This document shows positions 37,495-46,524 of a stretch of DNA of 64,000 bases, piece after piece (the first letter of the stretch is position 1; the number at the start of each line of letters is the position of its first letter). The DNA comes from Paenibacillus sp. FSL H8-0079 (GTDB taxonomy: Bacteria; Bacillota; Bacilli; Paenibacillales; Paenibacillaceae), in the NCBI RefSeq assembly GCF_037991315.1, contig NZ_CP150300.1, positions 2,790,001 to 2,854,000 on the forward strand, written 5' to 3'. A program made the translations under genes and the position numbers. Under the pieces are notes generated by a model that did not search any database, had not been told where the DNA came from, and was given only the letters and a program-made list of their open reading frames with translations.

Positions 37495-39738
37495 ATGAAA
37501 GTAAATCTGAAGCGGAATTGGCACACCAAGTTGATGTATTCCTATTTTCCTATTTTTCTGCTTACGATTTCCATTCTGATCTTTCTCTCCTTCCTGATTG
37601 TCAACGAACTCTCGCGTAATGAAACGCAAAAAGCCGACATGATCTCCACCCGCTATATCGTGGATACACTGGAGCGCTCGTTAAGCGACATTGAACTTCG
37701 GTTGCTTGAAGACATCGGTGCGAACAAGACATACAGTCGTTTTCTGGAAGCTGGACAGGGACAATTATCGAGTCAGTTCATCTATGATGCGGCAAGCGGG
37801 CTGGGACGTATGCTGGATCAGCAGGATATGATTCAATCCATTTACCTCTATCGCATGTCGGATTCCCAGATTCTTACGCCCAGAGGTATGATGCGCTTGG
37901 AAGATTTCCAAGATCGTGTTTATATTGAGCAAGCGTTGAAAGATCGCGAGAACCTCGGTTGGAACCTGCCACGTGAATACAAGGAACGTTCGTTCGACGT
38001 ACCTTCACAGGTGATTAGCATGAATAAGTGGCTTCCTTTGCCGTGGGGAGGGGAAGGTCTGCTGGTCATTACGATCCGCATGTATGCAGTAGAACGGCAG
38101 ATTGATAACATGACGAATGAAAAGTTGTCTGTTCTTCAGGTTAGGGATAAGAGCGACAATCTGATCTATGCCGCGCATCAAATGGGCCCTTCAGCAGGGG
38201 AAATCCTTAATCGTGTGTCTGCGGACAAGCTTGGTTTGGTCTTCGAGAGTGGCATTCAATCCGGACAACTGTATTCATGGGTATCGCTTGTCTCCTATGT
38301 GTGGATCGGCATTGGTTTATTAACGATAGTTGGTGCAGTGGCGGGCCTGATCTACATTACTCGCAGAAATACTCGACCCATTCAGTTGATCATGAATCGA
38401 ATTCAGGCGCTACAGCCACGTGCCGAGGAAGATGAAGCAGCTCCGTCCGTTAAGGATGAACTGGCTCTCATCGACCGTGCGCTGGAACATTTGATTGCTC
38501 AAACGGTTGACTATGAGAAACAGCATCATGAGAACCTGCTGATTCATCGCAGACAGTTGCTTGTTGATCTGATGGAAGGAGAGCGAATGGATTCGTTCCG
38601 TCAGCGACTTCGTCATCTGCAACCGCTAGAGGAACGTTTCATGGAACCGAAGAGCGTTGCTGTCCTCATTGCGGAGATGAATGGTGACGATCTCTCGACC
38701 AATCAGAATATTCTGAAGATTGCGCTCATGAACGTGGTAGAAGAACTTGTGCAGAACGAGACCCAGTTCGGTGGTTGGGCTGAATGGTTTGGGAACCGCA
38801 GACTTATTGTGGTGATTGCATCGGATGAGCAGGAAGGACTGGATCGTAAATTGCTTATGGATCTGGCTAAACAGATGCATATGTGGATTGCGGAACACTT
38901 CCGACTCCGGTTTACCTTCGGCATTGGACGAACCGTATCAGGTTGGGAAGAGATCACGCGATCCTACGCTAGTGCAGATGCGGGTTTACAGCATAGGCTT
39001 ACCCTTGGTAAAGATGCGATTGTTCTCAGTGAGCAGCTACCGGATCGTACTGAGCTTCAATCGTACAAGTACTTGCAGATGCTCGCGGACTTTGTCCGTG
39101 AATTCAGGCTTACGGGTGATGGCTGGCGGACGCAGCTGGATCAGATGTTTGTTGCGTTCGGCGAAGATCAGATTACAGATAACGATATTCGGATGTTGCT
39201 GCAGGCGTTAATCCAGATGTTGTCCCGTGAATTCGGGGAGCTGTCAGAACGGTTGCAAAGCCAGTTTGCCGAGGAAATCCTGACTCGTCTTCGCAGTGAT
39301 ATCCAGCAGGTGGAGACACTCGAGGAAATTCAAGAGATTTTGCAGGAATGGCTTAAAGAGGTTTATCGCAATTATGTTTCTGTGAATGAAACGAAAAGTC
39401 ATCGAGCGATGATCAACGAGCTGCGGATCTATATTGAAGAGCATTTTGATGATCCGGATCTGTCGCTGAAACATCTGAGTGATCGGTTCCAAATCTCGGG
39501 TAAATATGCGAGTTATTTGTTCAAGGAAGAGTTTGAGATGAAGTTTGTTGATTTTCTTGTGAAACTGAGGGTTGAAAAGGCCTGCCGTCTGTTGTCTGCA
39601 TCCGATATGGCTGTTCAGGATATTGCTGTGCAAGTGGGCTATGCCAATGCCATTTCCTTCGGCAGAGTATTTAAACGGATTATGGGCGTAACACCAGGGG
39701 ACTACCGCAAGCAAAGTGGAAAACAAGGGGAGCAATAA
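37495..39738 (+). CDS. Membrane-anchored AraC-family regulator
   Basis: 747 aa. TM1 is at about 12-33 (YSYFPIFLLTISILIFLSFLIV) and TM2 at about 260-285 (WIGIGLLTIVGAVAGLIYI). Between them is an extracellular sensor region of about 220 aa. A long cytoplasmic region follows, and an AraC-type HTH pair lies at residues 645-740 (LSLKHLSDRFQISGKYASYLFKEEF and DIAVQVGYANAISFGRVFKRIMGVTPGDYRK). This architecture is frequent in Paenibacillus next to CUT1 sugar ABC operons. AAGGAG lies 9 bases before the ATG at 37495. It likely senses an extracellular sugar and activates the lplABC-like genes downstream. Confidence 0.88.
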   Translation: MKVNLKRNWHTKLMYSYFPIFLLTISILIFLSFLIVNELSRNETQKADMISTRYIVDTLERSLSDIELRLLEDIGANKTYSRFLEAGQGQLSSQFIYDAASGLGRMLDQQDMIQSIYLYRMSDSQILTPRGMMRLEDFQDRVYIEQALKDRENLGWNLPREYKERSFDVPSQVISMNKWLPLPWGGEGLLVITIRMYAVERQIDNMTNEKLSVLQVRDKSDNLIYAAHQMGPSAGEILNRVSADKLGLVFESGIQSGQLYSWVSLVSYVWIGIGLLTIVGAVAGLIYITRRNTRPIQLIMNRIQALQPRAEEDEAAPSVKDELALIDRALEHLIAQTVDYEKQHHENLLIHRRQLLVDLMEGERMDSFRQRLRHLQPLEERFMEPKSVAVLIAEMNGDDLSTNQNILKIALMNVVEELVQNETQFGGWAEWFGNRRLIVVIASDEQEGLDRKLLMDLAKQMHMWIAEHFRLRFTFGIGRTVSGWEEITRSYASADAGLQHRLTLGKDAIVLSEQLPDRTELQSYKYLQMLADFVREFRLTGDGWRTQLDQMFVAFGEDQITDNDIRMLLQALIQMLSREFGELSERLQSQFAEEILTRLRSDIQQVETLEEIQEILQEWLKEVYRNYVSVNETKSHRAMINELRIYIEEHFDDPDLSLKHLSDRFQISGKYASYLFKEEFEMKFVDFLVKLRVEKACRLLSASDMAVQDIAVQVGYANAISFGRVFKRIMGVTPGDYRKQSGKQGEQ

Positions 39739-39978
39739 CGATCGATATTGGACGTGTCAGAACATCCAAGCATCGCATGAAAAGCAATATTCTTAGAGAT
39801 ATTTCATGAAATCTCTTGTATGAGGGGATAAGGTTCGTGCCTTATCGTCCTTTTACAGGAGATTTTTTGATGTTTAATACAACATCTTAGGCTCATTAAG
39901 CTGGTGCGTTAAGGAATTTTACGAATGACCTATACTAGCATTATGACAATCCATTAATTCATAGGGAAGGAGTTGAAG

Positions 39979-40353
39979 ATGATGTATACATACGGACAGC
40001 AAGTGTGGGGATCGGTAGATATCAATAGGCGGGTTACCATCACAGCAAGCAACAACACATTCACATTTAATGTAGATGACTCGTCATATACGATAACTAT
40101 ACCTGATGGTATCTACACGACCACTCGCCAAAGGCATGAATCGGAACTTGTGCAGGCCATTTCGAAGGCGGGGGCAGCCCAGAACATTCCTGTGAAGTTT
40201 ATTTTGGGCGGAATGCATTATGATGAGAAGTATAATGTGTTGATTCTGGAACATACGGACACGAGCAACGAACATGTCATCGATCAATTTGCGGGAAATG
40301 CCCTCGATACATTGTTTGGTCAAGTGAAGTTTAATCTTCCGCCGAGGGATTAG
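39979..40353 (+). CDS. Small beta-rich hypothetical protein
   Basis: 124-aa soluble protein with good GGAAGGAG upstream of tandem ATGs. Pattern: VTITASNNTFTFNVDDSSYTITIPDG, then a helix (ESELVQAISKAG), then VLILEHTD and FAGNALDTLFG. This strand-helix-strand arrangement ending in GNA-x-x-x-LFG resembles small domains inserted in flagellar hook-associated and phage surface proteins, but here it stands alone without a signal peptide. A terminator follows. Function unknown. Confidence 0.7.
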   Translation: MMYTYGQQVWGSVDINRRVTITASNNTFTFNVDDSSYTITIPDGIYTTTRQRHESELVQAISKAGAAQNIPVKFILGGMHYDEKYNVLILEHTDTSNEHVIDQFAGNALDTLFGQVKFNLPPRD

Positions 40354-40385
40354 TGCATGAAAAGCTTTTAAATCTGCTGCACATG

Positions 40386-40413
40386 GAGATCACTACAGAT
40401 GTGGTCTCTTTTT
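40386..40413 (+). terminator. Rho-independent terminator
   Basis: GAGATCAC / GTGGTCTC stem followed by T5. Confidence 0.75.
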
Positions 40414-40609
40414 GTTATGGTTTGATGGGAGTACCCAGCGGAAAAAGGATTATTGCGAATTCGGTTATGCCAGATGGTGCACAATAAATCAAGGGAAACC
40501 AAACACTATGTGTTATTATAGTTAACATAAACGTCGTGAAAATTGTATATTGTCAGGAAATATGTTTATATATCGCGGTATTTAACTTAAAAAACGCAAT
40601 TTTTACATT

Positions 40610-40638
40610 TTGAAAATAGTTTATTGTCTAAATATAAG
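40610..40638 (+). promoter_or_regulatory. Candidate sigma-A promoter of the sugar ABC operon
   Basis: TTGAAA (40610-40615), 17-base spacer, TATAAG (40633-40638), about 110 bases before the solute-binding protein start. The 390-base intergenic region is otherwise AT-rich with no ORF. Confidence 0.5.
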
Positions 40639-40747
40639 ATCATATGTAATGATTAGTGACATTCACAGGTGCAACGAAATGGTTGAACAAAGTGGAGTGG
40701 CAATCATGTGAATCCATTCAGAGAGTGTGCGAAAGGGGAAAGGTCAA

Positions 40748-42349
40748 ATGAGATTATTTCAAAGACGTAAGGCAGGCAAGGCAAGTTCAATCCTCGCAGT
40801 GGTAACAGCATTCACTCTATTATTATCTGCATGTTCGTCAGGAAGCGAATCTACATCTTCATCAGGAGAGTCGGGTTCGGGGGAAAAAACGACTTTGAAA
40901 GTGGAAATCTTCGACCGGGGAAACACACCGGCGGGCTACACCATTTCGGACAGTTATCTGACTCGCTTCATTCAAGAGAAGTTTGGCGATCCAAACAACA
41001 TCGACGTTCAGTTTGTTCCGGTACCACGCTCGGAGGAAGTACAGAAGCTTAACGTTCTGATGGCGAGTGGCTCTGAAGTACCTGATATCGTCTTTACCTA
41101 CGACTCGGGAACATTCAACCGTTATGCACAACAAGGTGGTTTAACTGAACTTACGGATCTGATCAATCAAACGGGTCCTAACCTGAAAAAATTGCTGGGA
41201 GATGAAACGCTGGCCTACGGTCAATACGATGGACAACAGTTTGCGGTTCCAGGTAAACGTCTCGTACTTGGTAAGTACGCATCCTATGTTCGTCAGGACT
41301 GGTTGGACACGCTCGGATTGCCTTCACCGGAGACAGCTGAGGAGCTGCATACAACACTGAAGGCCTTTAAGGAAAAAGATCCGGGTAACGTTGGTACAGG
41401 ACTTATTCCAATGGGGATGTCCATTGCCTCTGCTCAATATGAGCCCCTGATCTGGTCATTCATTGAACCACTGACGGAAGAACAAAAATATACATTAACT
41501 CAACAACTGGGTTCTAATGACTATCCAACGTTGTTGCCTGGTTTCAAGGATGCCTTGAAATATTTGAACACACTCTATAATGAAGGATTAATGAGCAAAG
41601 ACTTTGGACTCGACAAAGACAAGAAAAAGCTGTGGGAAGATGTGTCTAACGGCAAAGTTGGATTCTACACCGAGGATGCAGGAGAGATATACATCTCTGG
41701 TACGTACAAAAACTTGCAAACCAATCAACCTGGTGCAGTGATGACACCGATCGATGCATTCAAAAACTCCGAAGGCAAATTCGCCAAACCGGCTTATGCA
41801 CCCAATGCGATGTATGTCATGATTCCGAAGTCAAGCAACAATGCGGAAGCAGCAATGAAGTATCTCGATTGGATGGCTTCAGGCAACAACCTGTTCGACC
41901 TGCAATTCGGTGTTGAAAATGAGAACTATGAACTGGTGGATGGAGTTCCACTGATCAAGGATGATGCTTCTCCTGAAATCGCAGGTCGTATCTATAATTC
42001 CGGTGACATTGCCATTATCGTCAATGGTAAATACGTTGGGGATGACAAGAAAAATGAAGAAGCTTATGTCGTACAGGTAGAGTCGAAGTATCGGGATGAT
42101 ATGCGTAAGTCGGTAGCGATCTCTAACACGGACACGATTCAACCGGTGCGCTTCTCCAAACCGATTGAGGCGGAAGCACGCTACGGTAACGGGCTGAAAG
42201 ACAAGTTTATGGAGTTCTTCGTGAAAACAACCATTTCCAAACCTGCTGATTTTGAAGCCACGTATGACAGCATGATGAAAGATTACATGGCGAGCGGTGG
42301 TCAAGCGATCCTGGATGAACGTACAGAAGCTTACAATGCGATGAAATAA
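40748..42349 (+). CDS. Sugar ABC transporter solute-binding lipoprotein (LplA-like)
   Basis: 533-aa extracellular binding protein of a CUT1-type importer. The signal peptide with lipobox LLLSAC puts the lipidated cysteine at about residue 29, followed by a Ser/Gly/Glu linker. The mature domain (TTLKVEIFDRGNTPAGYT, NVLMASGSEVPDIVFTYDS, YVRQDWLDTLGLPSPETAEEL) is typical of the large LplA/YtcQ group that bind oligosaccharides. ATG at 40748 is 6-8 bases after AAAGG. Followed by two permease genes; no ATPase gene, so a shared MsmX-like ATPase is inferred. Ligand unknown. Confidence 0.92.
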   Translation: MRLFQRRKAGKASSILAVVTAFTLLLSACSSGSESTSSSGESGSGEKTTLKVEIFDRGNTPAGYTISDSYLTRFIQEKFGDPNNIDVQFVPVPRSEEVQKLNVLMASGSEVPDIVFTYDSGTFNRYAQQGGLTELTDLINQTGPNLKKLLGDETLAYGQYDGQQFAVPGKRLVLGKYASYVRQDWLDTLGLPSPETAEELHTTLKAFKEKDPGNVGTGLIPMGMSIASAQYEPLIWSFIEPLTEEQKYTLTQQLGSNDYPTLLPGFKDALKYLNTLYNEGLMSKDFGLDKDKKKLWEDVSNGKVGFYTEDAGEIYISGTYKNLQTNQPGAVMTPIDAFKNSEGKFAKPAYAPNAMYVMIPKSSNNAEAAMKYLDWMASGNNLFDLQFGVENENYELVDGVPLIKDDASPEIAGRIYNSGDIAIIVNGKYVGDDKKNEEAYVVQVESKYRDDMRKSVAISNTDTIQPVRFSKPIEAEARYGNGLKDKFMEFFVKTTISKPADFEATYDSMMKDYMASGGQAILDERTEAYNAMK

Positions 42350-42461
42350 TTAGAGTAGAGATCACATCTAATGCGTATGGCAACAAAGAACAGGGATTTC
42401 ATCAAGGCGATGACAACATCGTCTTGATGGAGAAATCCTGAATGACATGGGGGGAAGGTTT

Positions 42462-43364
42462 ATGAAAACAAGCATCTATTTCCGCAGAAACTGGCAACTA
42501 TATGCGTTGCTCCTACTGCCCATGATCTACTTCATTATTTTCAAGTATGGGCCAATGTATGGCGTGCAGATTGCGTTCAAGGACTTTAACTTCTTTCAAG
42601 GTATCGCTGGTAGTGAGTGGATTGGCTTGGATGCGTTCAGAGAAGTCTTTCAAAATCAGGGATTCTACACGGCATTACGCAATACGTTAGTGCTTAACAT
42701 GCTGGACTTACTGGTATCCTTCCCAGCGCCACTGATATTGGCTATTTTATTATTCGAGCTGAAGAAGGCCTGGTTTAAAAAGTTGGCACAGACCTTACTG
42801 TACATTCCTCACTTTATTTCGTGGGTTATTATTGGAGGGATCGTACTTCAGGTATTCGGTACGCAATCCGGTTTCATTAACAATATCTTAATGAGTATGG
42901 GATTCGATCCGTTACCATTCCTTTCAGACAAAAACTATTGGCTCTTCACGTATCTTGCGGTAGGCGTGTGGCAGAGTGCAGGCTGGGGTACGATACTGTA
43001 TCTGGCATCCCTGACAGGGATTAACCGGGAACTGTACGAAGCGGCAGAAGTGGATGGAGCAAGTCGGCTACGCAGAATCTGGCACATCTCCTTGCCAGGC
43101 ATCAAAACGACGATTGTTACCTTATTGATCATCAATGTCGGCAACATGATCTCTATCGGCTTCGACCGACCATTTATTATCGGTAACGTGGCTGTACGTG
43201 AATACTCGGATGTGCTCAGCACATTTGTCTATCGTGTCGGTTTACAGTCTGGTCAGGTTACGCTCGCAACAGCTGTAGGTTTGTTCCAGGCTTTAGTTGG
43301 ACTTGTCTTCATACTCGGAGCGAACTATACGTCCAAGAAATTAACCGATGAGAGCATTATGTAG
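42462..43364 (+). CDS. Sugar ABC transporter permease (LplB-like)
   Basis: 300-aa CUT1 permease with six helices. The EAA loop that contacts the ATPase is ELYEAAEVDGASRLRRIWHISLPGI. The opening YALLLLPMIYFIIFKYGPMYGVQIAFKDF is characteristic of the LplB/YteP group. GGGGGAAGG stands 5 bases before the ATG at 42462. It lies 112 bases after the binding-protein gene and 38 bases before its partner permease. Confidence 0.93.
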   Translation: MKTSIYFRRNWQLYALLLLPMIYFIIFKYGPMYGVQIAFKDFNFFQGIAGSEWIGLDAFREVFQNQGFYTALRNTLVLNMLDLLVSFPAPLILAILLFELKKAWFKKLAQTLLYIPHFISWVIIGGIVLQVFGTQSGFINNILMSMGFDPLPFLSDKNYWLFTYLAVGVWQSAGWGTILYLASLTGINRELYEAAEVDGASRLRRIWHISLPGIKTTIVTLLIINVGNMISIGFDRPFIIGNVAVREYSDVLSTFVYRVGLQSGQVTLATAVGLFQALVGLVFILGANYTSKKLTDESIM

Positions 43365-43402
43365 TGGATTGAATCACATATGATCTGTAAGGAGTGAGTG
43401 AG

Positions 43403-44275
43403 ATGTCTGAAAACACGGCGAATCGAATATTCAACACGGTAAATGTCATTCTTATTGTCATTACGATGGTGCTGTGTCTTGCACCATTCATTCATATTAT
43501 TGCGATCTCGCTCAGTTCGAACCGGGCGATCGGTTCAGGAGAAGTTTCCTTTTTCCCAAAAGAGTTATCCTTTGAGGCGTATACTAAAGTATTTGCAGAT
43601 GGATCAATGATTCGTTCCCTCATCTATACCATTTGGCTGACCGTCCTGAGTACGGTGCTCAGCATGGTGATGACCATTGCAGCGGCATATCCACTGGCGA
43701 AGAGTAATCTGAAAGGGCGCAAGTGGTTCATGCTTGTCATTGTGGTGACGATGTTCTTCAGTGGGGGCATTATTCCCGAGTACATTCTGATCAAGAATCT
43801 ACATCTACTCGACAGCACATGGGGGCTTATTCTGCCTGGATTGATTAGTCCGTTCTATATGATCATCCTCATTACCTTCTTCCGAGGGATTCCTGAAAGT
43901 CTGGAAGAAGCGGCGGGCATTGATGGAAGTAGCCACTTTGGAACACTTATGCGGATTATTTTGCCGCTATCCCTTCCGGTTATGGCGACACTGAGTCTAT
44001 TCTACGCGGTAGGACGGTGGAATGGTTTCCAGGATGCACTCATGTATATTACCAAGCCTGAGCTATACCCTTTGCAATTGAAATTGTATCAGATGATTCA
44101 GCAAAACCAGATTACAGAACTGATGCAGAACGAAGGCATTGGTGCCGTTCAGGTCCTACCTGAGAGTCTGAAAGCAGCCAGCGTTATATTCTCCACGTTA
44201 CCGATCCTGCTTGTGTATCCGTGGTTGCAACGGTACTTTATCAGTGGCGTAATGGTAGGTGCTGTAAAAGGTTAA
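43403..44275 (+). CDS. Sugar ABC transporter permease (LplC/YtcP-like)
   Basis: 290-aa second permease with six helices and an EAA loop SLEEAAGIDGSSHFGTLMRIILPLS. The segment MFFSGGIIPEYILIKNLHLLDSTWGLILPGL is typical of LplC/YtcP. The C-terminus ends LVYPWLQRYFISGVMVGAVKG, the usual family ending. AAGGAGTG precedes the ATG at 43403. It pairs with the 42462 permease. Confidence 0.93.
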   Translation: MSENTANRIFNTVNVILIVITMVLCLAPFIHIIAISLSSNRAIGSGEVSFFPKELSFEAYTKVFADGSMIRSLIYTIWLTVLSTVLSMVMTIAAAYPLAKSNLKGRKWFMLVIVVTMFFSGGIIPEYILIKNLHLLDSTWGLILPGLISPFYMIILITFFRGIPESLEEAAGIDGSSHFGTLMRIILPLSLPVMATLSLFYAVGRWNGFQDALMYITKPELYPLQLKLYQMIQQNQITELMQNEGIGAVQVLPESLKAASVIFSTLPILLVYPWLQRYFISGVMVGAVKG

Positions 44276-44283
44276 TAGAGGTT

Positions 44284-44488
44284 GTTCAAAAAGTTCACTT
44301 TTGATTACGAATGATGCCTAGTGGCATCATCAGCATCGAATATGAAATTCAGCCGAAATAAGCGGGAGGCTTACGAAGTATGTTTCCTTCGGAAACATTG
44401 TAGTTGCTCACGTAGTTGTCCTACGCTCCGCTACTCCATTTCTAGCTTAATTCCATCTTCTTGGTACTGAAAACTGATCTTTTTGAAC
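44284..44488. repeat. Palindromic intergenic repeat, family B
   Basis: 205-base element bounded by inverted GTTCAAAAAG / CTTTTTGAAC termini. Internal hairpins GATGCC-TAGT-GGCATC and GTTTCC-TTC-GGAAAC are present. There is no ORF. It resembles a repeat I have seen scattered between Paenibacillus genes (memory, not a search). It separates the ABC genes from the 44519 gene. Confidence 0.7.
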
Positions 44489-44518
44489 ACGCACCTATAG
44501 TCTCAGGAGGTCCATGAC

Positions 44519-46225
44519 ATGACACAACGAATGGTAGAGAAGATGTCGAAAGAGCAACAGTATCTTGTAAATCAATCCATGTTGATGATGGATAGCTTCT
44601 ATGATAAAGAACTGGATCTGCTTCGCAGTTTTGAAGAGGAGGATTCATCGCAGCACAGCACACGGGCCAGTGCACATTATGCGCTCGGGTTGTTGATTCG
44701 AAATGAGCCTGGTGATGTGGAACGCGCGATACGAGTGTTCCACAAGGTGCTCGATGTTCAATATGACGCTCCAGATGAGATCTATCACGGAACCTTCGCG
44801 ACCCGACCCAATGATGTGCATCCACCAGCGGGTCACTATGCTTGGAAATCTTTTGCGCCAGGCACGGCCTATTTCCTGGAACGCACCTTTGAGAAGGTGT
44901 CTGCGCAGTTTATCCATAAACTACAGGAAGAGGGTTCTCTGCTCACAGAGGCAGCAGATCCCAAACAACTGAAAAACCTGTTTCATTCGGCAGTGAATCA
45001 GGTTCTGCCACCGGTCTGGATCAGCTACGATCCCAACTGGCGCGAGTTTATCGCTTGTGTCTGTGTGGTCGTAACTGCCGAATTTGCCGAACTACTGCCG
45101 GAGACACTCATGAAGCGGATGGATCATGCAATGGAGTTGGCTGTACAAGGGTCAATAGAACGCAGGTTATCCGACGTAATCCCAATGAACACGAATATTG
45201 AGTTAATGCATATTTTCATCACCCACTACTACGGCCATCGCTTGAACCGGACAGAATGGATTCGGCATTCGGATGAACAGGCGGAGGGATTGATGAAGGA
45301 GTTCGAACACTACGACGGCACATTCGCCGAGTTCAATACGACAACGTATTACGGAGTAGATCTATCCGTGCTTGGTATGTATCGAAAGTATGGACTCACC
45401 GAACGTTTGGTTGAAATTGGACATCGGATTGAACACGGGTTGTGGAATAACATTGCGCTATACTACAATGCCAACCTGGAGAATCTATCCGGCCCGTTCT
45501 CTCGGTCTTACGATATGGAGATGCGAGAGCATAGTTCGATCGGTGTATTTATCTATCTCTTGCTCGGTGAAGGGTATGAATATCTCACAGACATTAACTG
45601 TGAGTCAGGCCATGATCCGATGATTGCGCTCCTTGGGGTGGATGTGCCCGCGGAAGCCGTACCGTATTTCAAGGCTCATCAAGCGGATCGGCTTGTGCAG
45701 AAACAATTTATGGAACTGTGTGAGCGCAATGATCCAACGTCCAATCGGAATCTGTGTACAGCCAAAGCCTGGATCGGTGAGAATCGGATGATCGGGGCCA
45801 TGTCCGGAAGTGTGAATACCAACGGCCAGATGCATCCCGCCACGATCCACTGGCAGACAGAGACGGGTGAGCGTTATTATCTCCGCTTGATCCGTCGTGA
45901 GGTAGGTGAGGGGTGGAACAGTCATCTGCGCGGAGTAACTTTCGATGCGGATCTCACACCCGATTCATTAGCTATTGATGTGGAGCTGGATACGGCGGAA
46001 GAGATCGACGTTTATTTTGAAATCAGAGGGCCATCGCTTCGTCAGCAGGATATTACACCAGCGTTATGGCAGTTCCCTGGACTTACGTGTACCGTGAAGG
46101 CTGATGCGCCTGAACCATCCGTGTTAATGTACGTGAATCATGTGGAGATCATCTATCGTTATGTGCCTGGAAAGACTGCAAACAAGATGAGATTTGAATT
46201 GATCCTCCGTGAAGACAACGGTTAG
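44519..46225 (+). CDS. Uncharacterised protein of a sugar locus, possibly carbohydrate-active
   Basis: 568-aa cytoplasmic protein without signal peptide. The first 380 residues are mostly helical with aromatic/acidic motifs (RPNDVHPPAGHYAWKSFAPGT; FNTTTYYGVDLSVLGMYRKYG; LSGPFSRSYDMEMREHSS) in the style of (alpha/alpha)6-toroid glycan hydrolases or lyases. The last 180 residues are beta-rich (HWQTETGERYYLRLIRR; IDVYFEIRGPSLRQQD), like the C-terminal sandwich of heparinase-type enzymes. I cannot assign a family. AGGAGG lies 8 bases before the ATG. Position after sugar ABC genes and before an isomerase suggests processing of an imported oligosaccharide. Confidence 0.75.
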   Translation: MTQRMVEKMSKEQQYLVNQSMLMMDSFYDKELDLLRSFEEEDSSQHSTRASAHYALGLLIRNEPGDVERAIRVFHKVLDVQYDAPDEIYHGTFATRPNDVHPPAGHYAWKSFAPGTAYFLERTFEKVSAQFIHKLQEEGSLLTEAADPKQLKNLFHSAVNQVLPPVWISYDPNWREFIACVCVVVTAEFAELLPETLMKRMDHAMELAVQGSIERRLSDVIPMNTNIELMHIFITHYYGHRLNRTEWIRHSDEQAEGLMKEFEHYDGTFAEFNTTTYYGVDLSVLGMYRKYGLTERLVEIGHRIEHGLWNNIALYYNANLENLSGPFSRSYDMEMREHSSIGVFIYLLLGEGYEYLTDINCESGHDPMIALLGVDVPAEAVPYFKAHQADRLVQKQFMELCERNDPTSNRNLCTAKAWIGENRMIGAMSGSVNTNGQMHPATIHWQTETGERYYLRLIRREVGEGWNSHLRGVTFDADLTPDSLAIDVELDTAEEIDVYFEIRGPSLRQQDITPALWQFPGLTCTVKADAPEPSVLMYVNHVEIIYRYVPGKTANKMRFELILREDNG

Positions 46226-46235
46226 AGGAATGAAT

Positions 46236-46467
46236 AGGTATATAAGATGAACTGAACATTTACACGAGAACGAAGAGTGCAGAACCGATCTGAAGAAGCG
46301 GAGCGTTCGCCTGAAAGCTTTCTGCAAGAAAGCTGCATCGGAAGCATAAGCTATCACCGGATTTTTCCCTTTGGAGAGGGGATCAAAAAATCTGGGGATA
46401 ACAGCGATCGGAAGATGGTACTGCAATTGGAGTGATCTAGTGTAAAGTTTATTGGTTCAACTTATAT
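46236..46467. repeat. Palindromic intergenic repeat, family A, copy 2
   Basis: Second copy of the element at 1404-1595. Here both termini are clear: TATATAAGATGAACTGAACA-TTTACAC on the left is inverted as GTGTAAAGTTTATTGGTTCAACTTATATA on the right (written in two parts: GTGTAAAGTTTATTGG and TTCAACTTATATA). Internal hairpins CTTTCTGCAAGAAAG and CCGGATTTTT / AAAAATCTGG are present. A MITE-like or REP-like structure is inferred. Confidence 0.75.
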
Positions 46468-46524
46468 AGATAGAGATAAATGGAATATGAATGGGCGATA
46501 GAATGAGAGACAGGAGGACCAATA

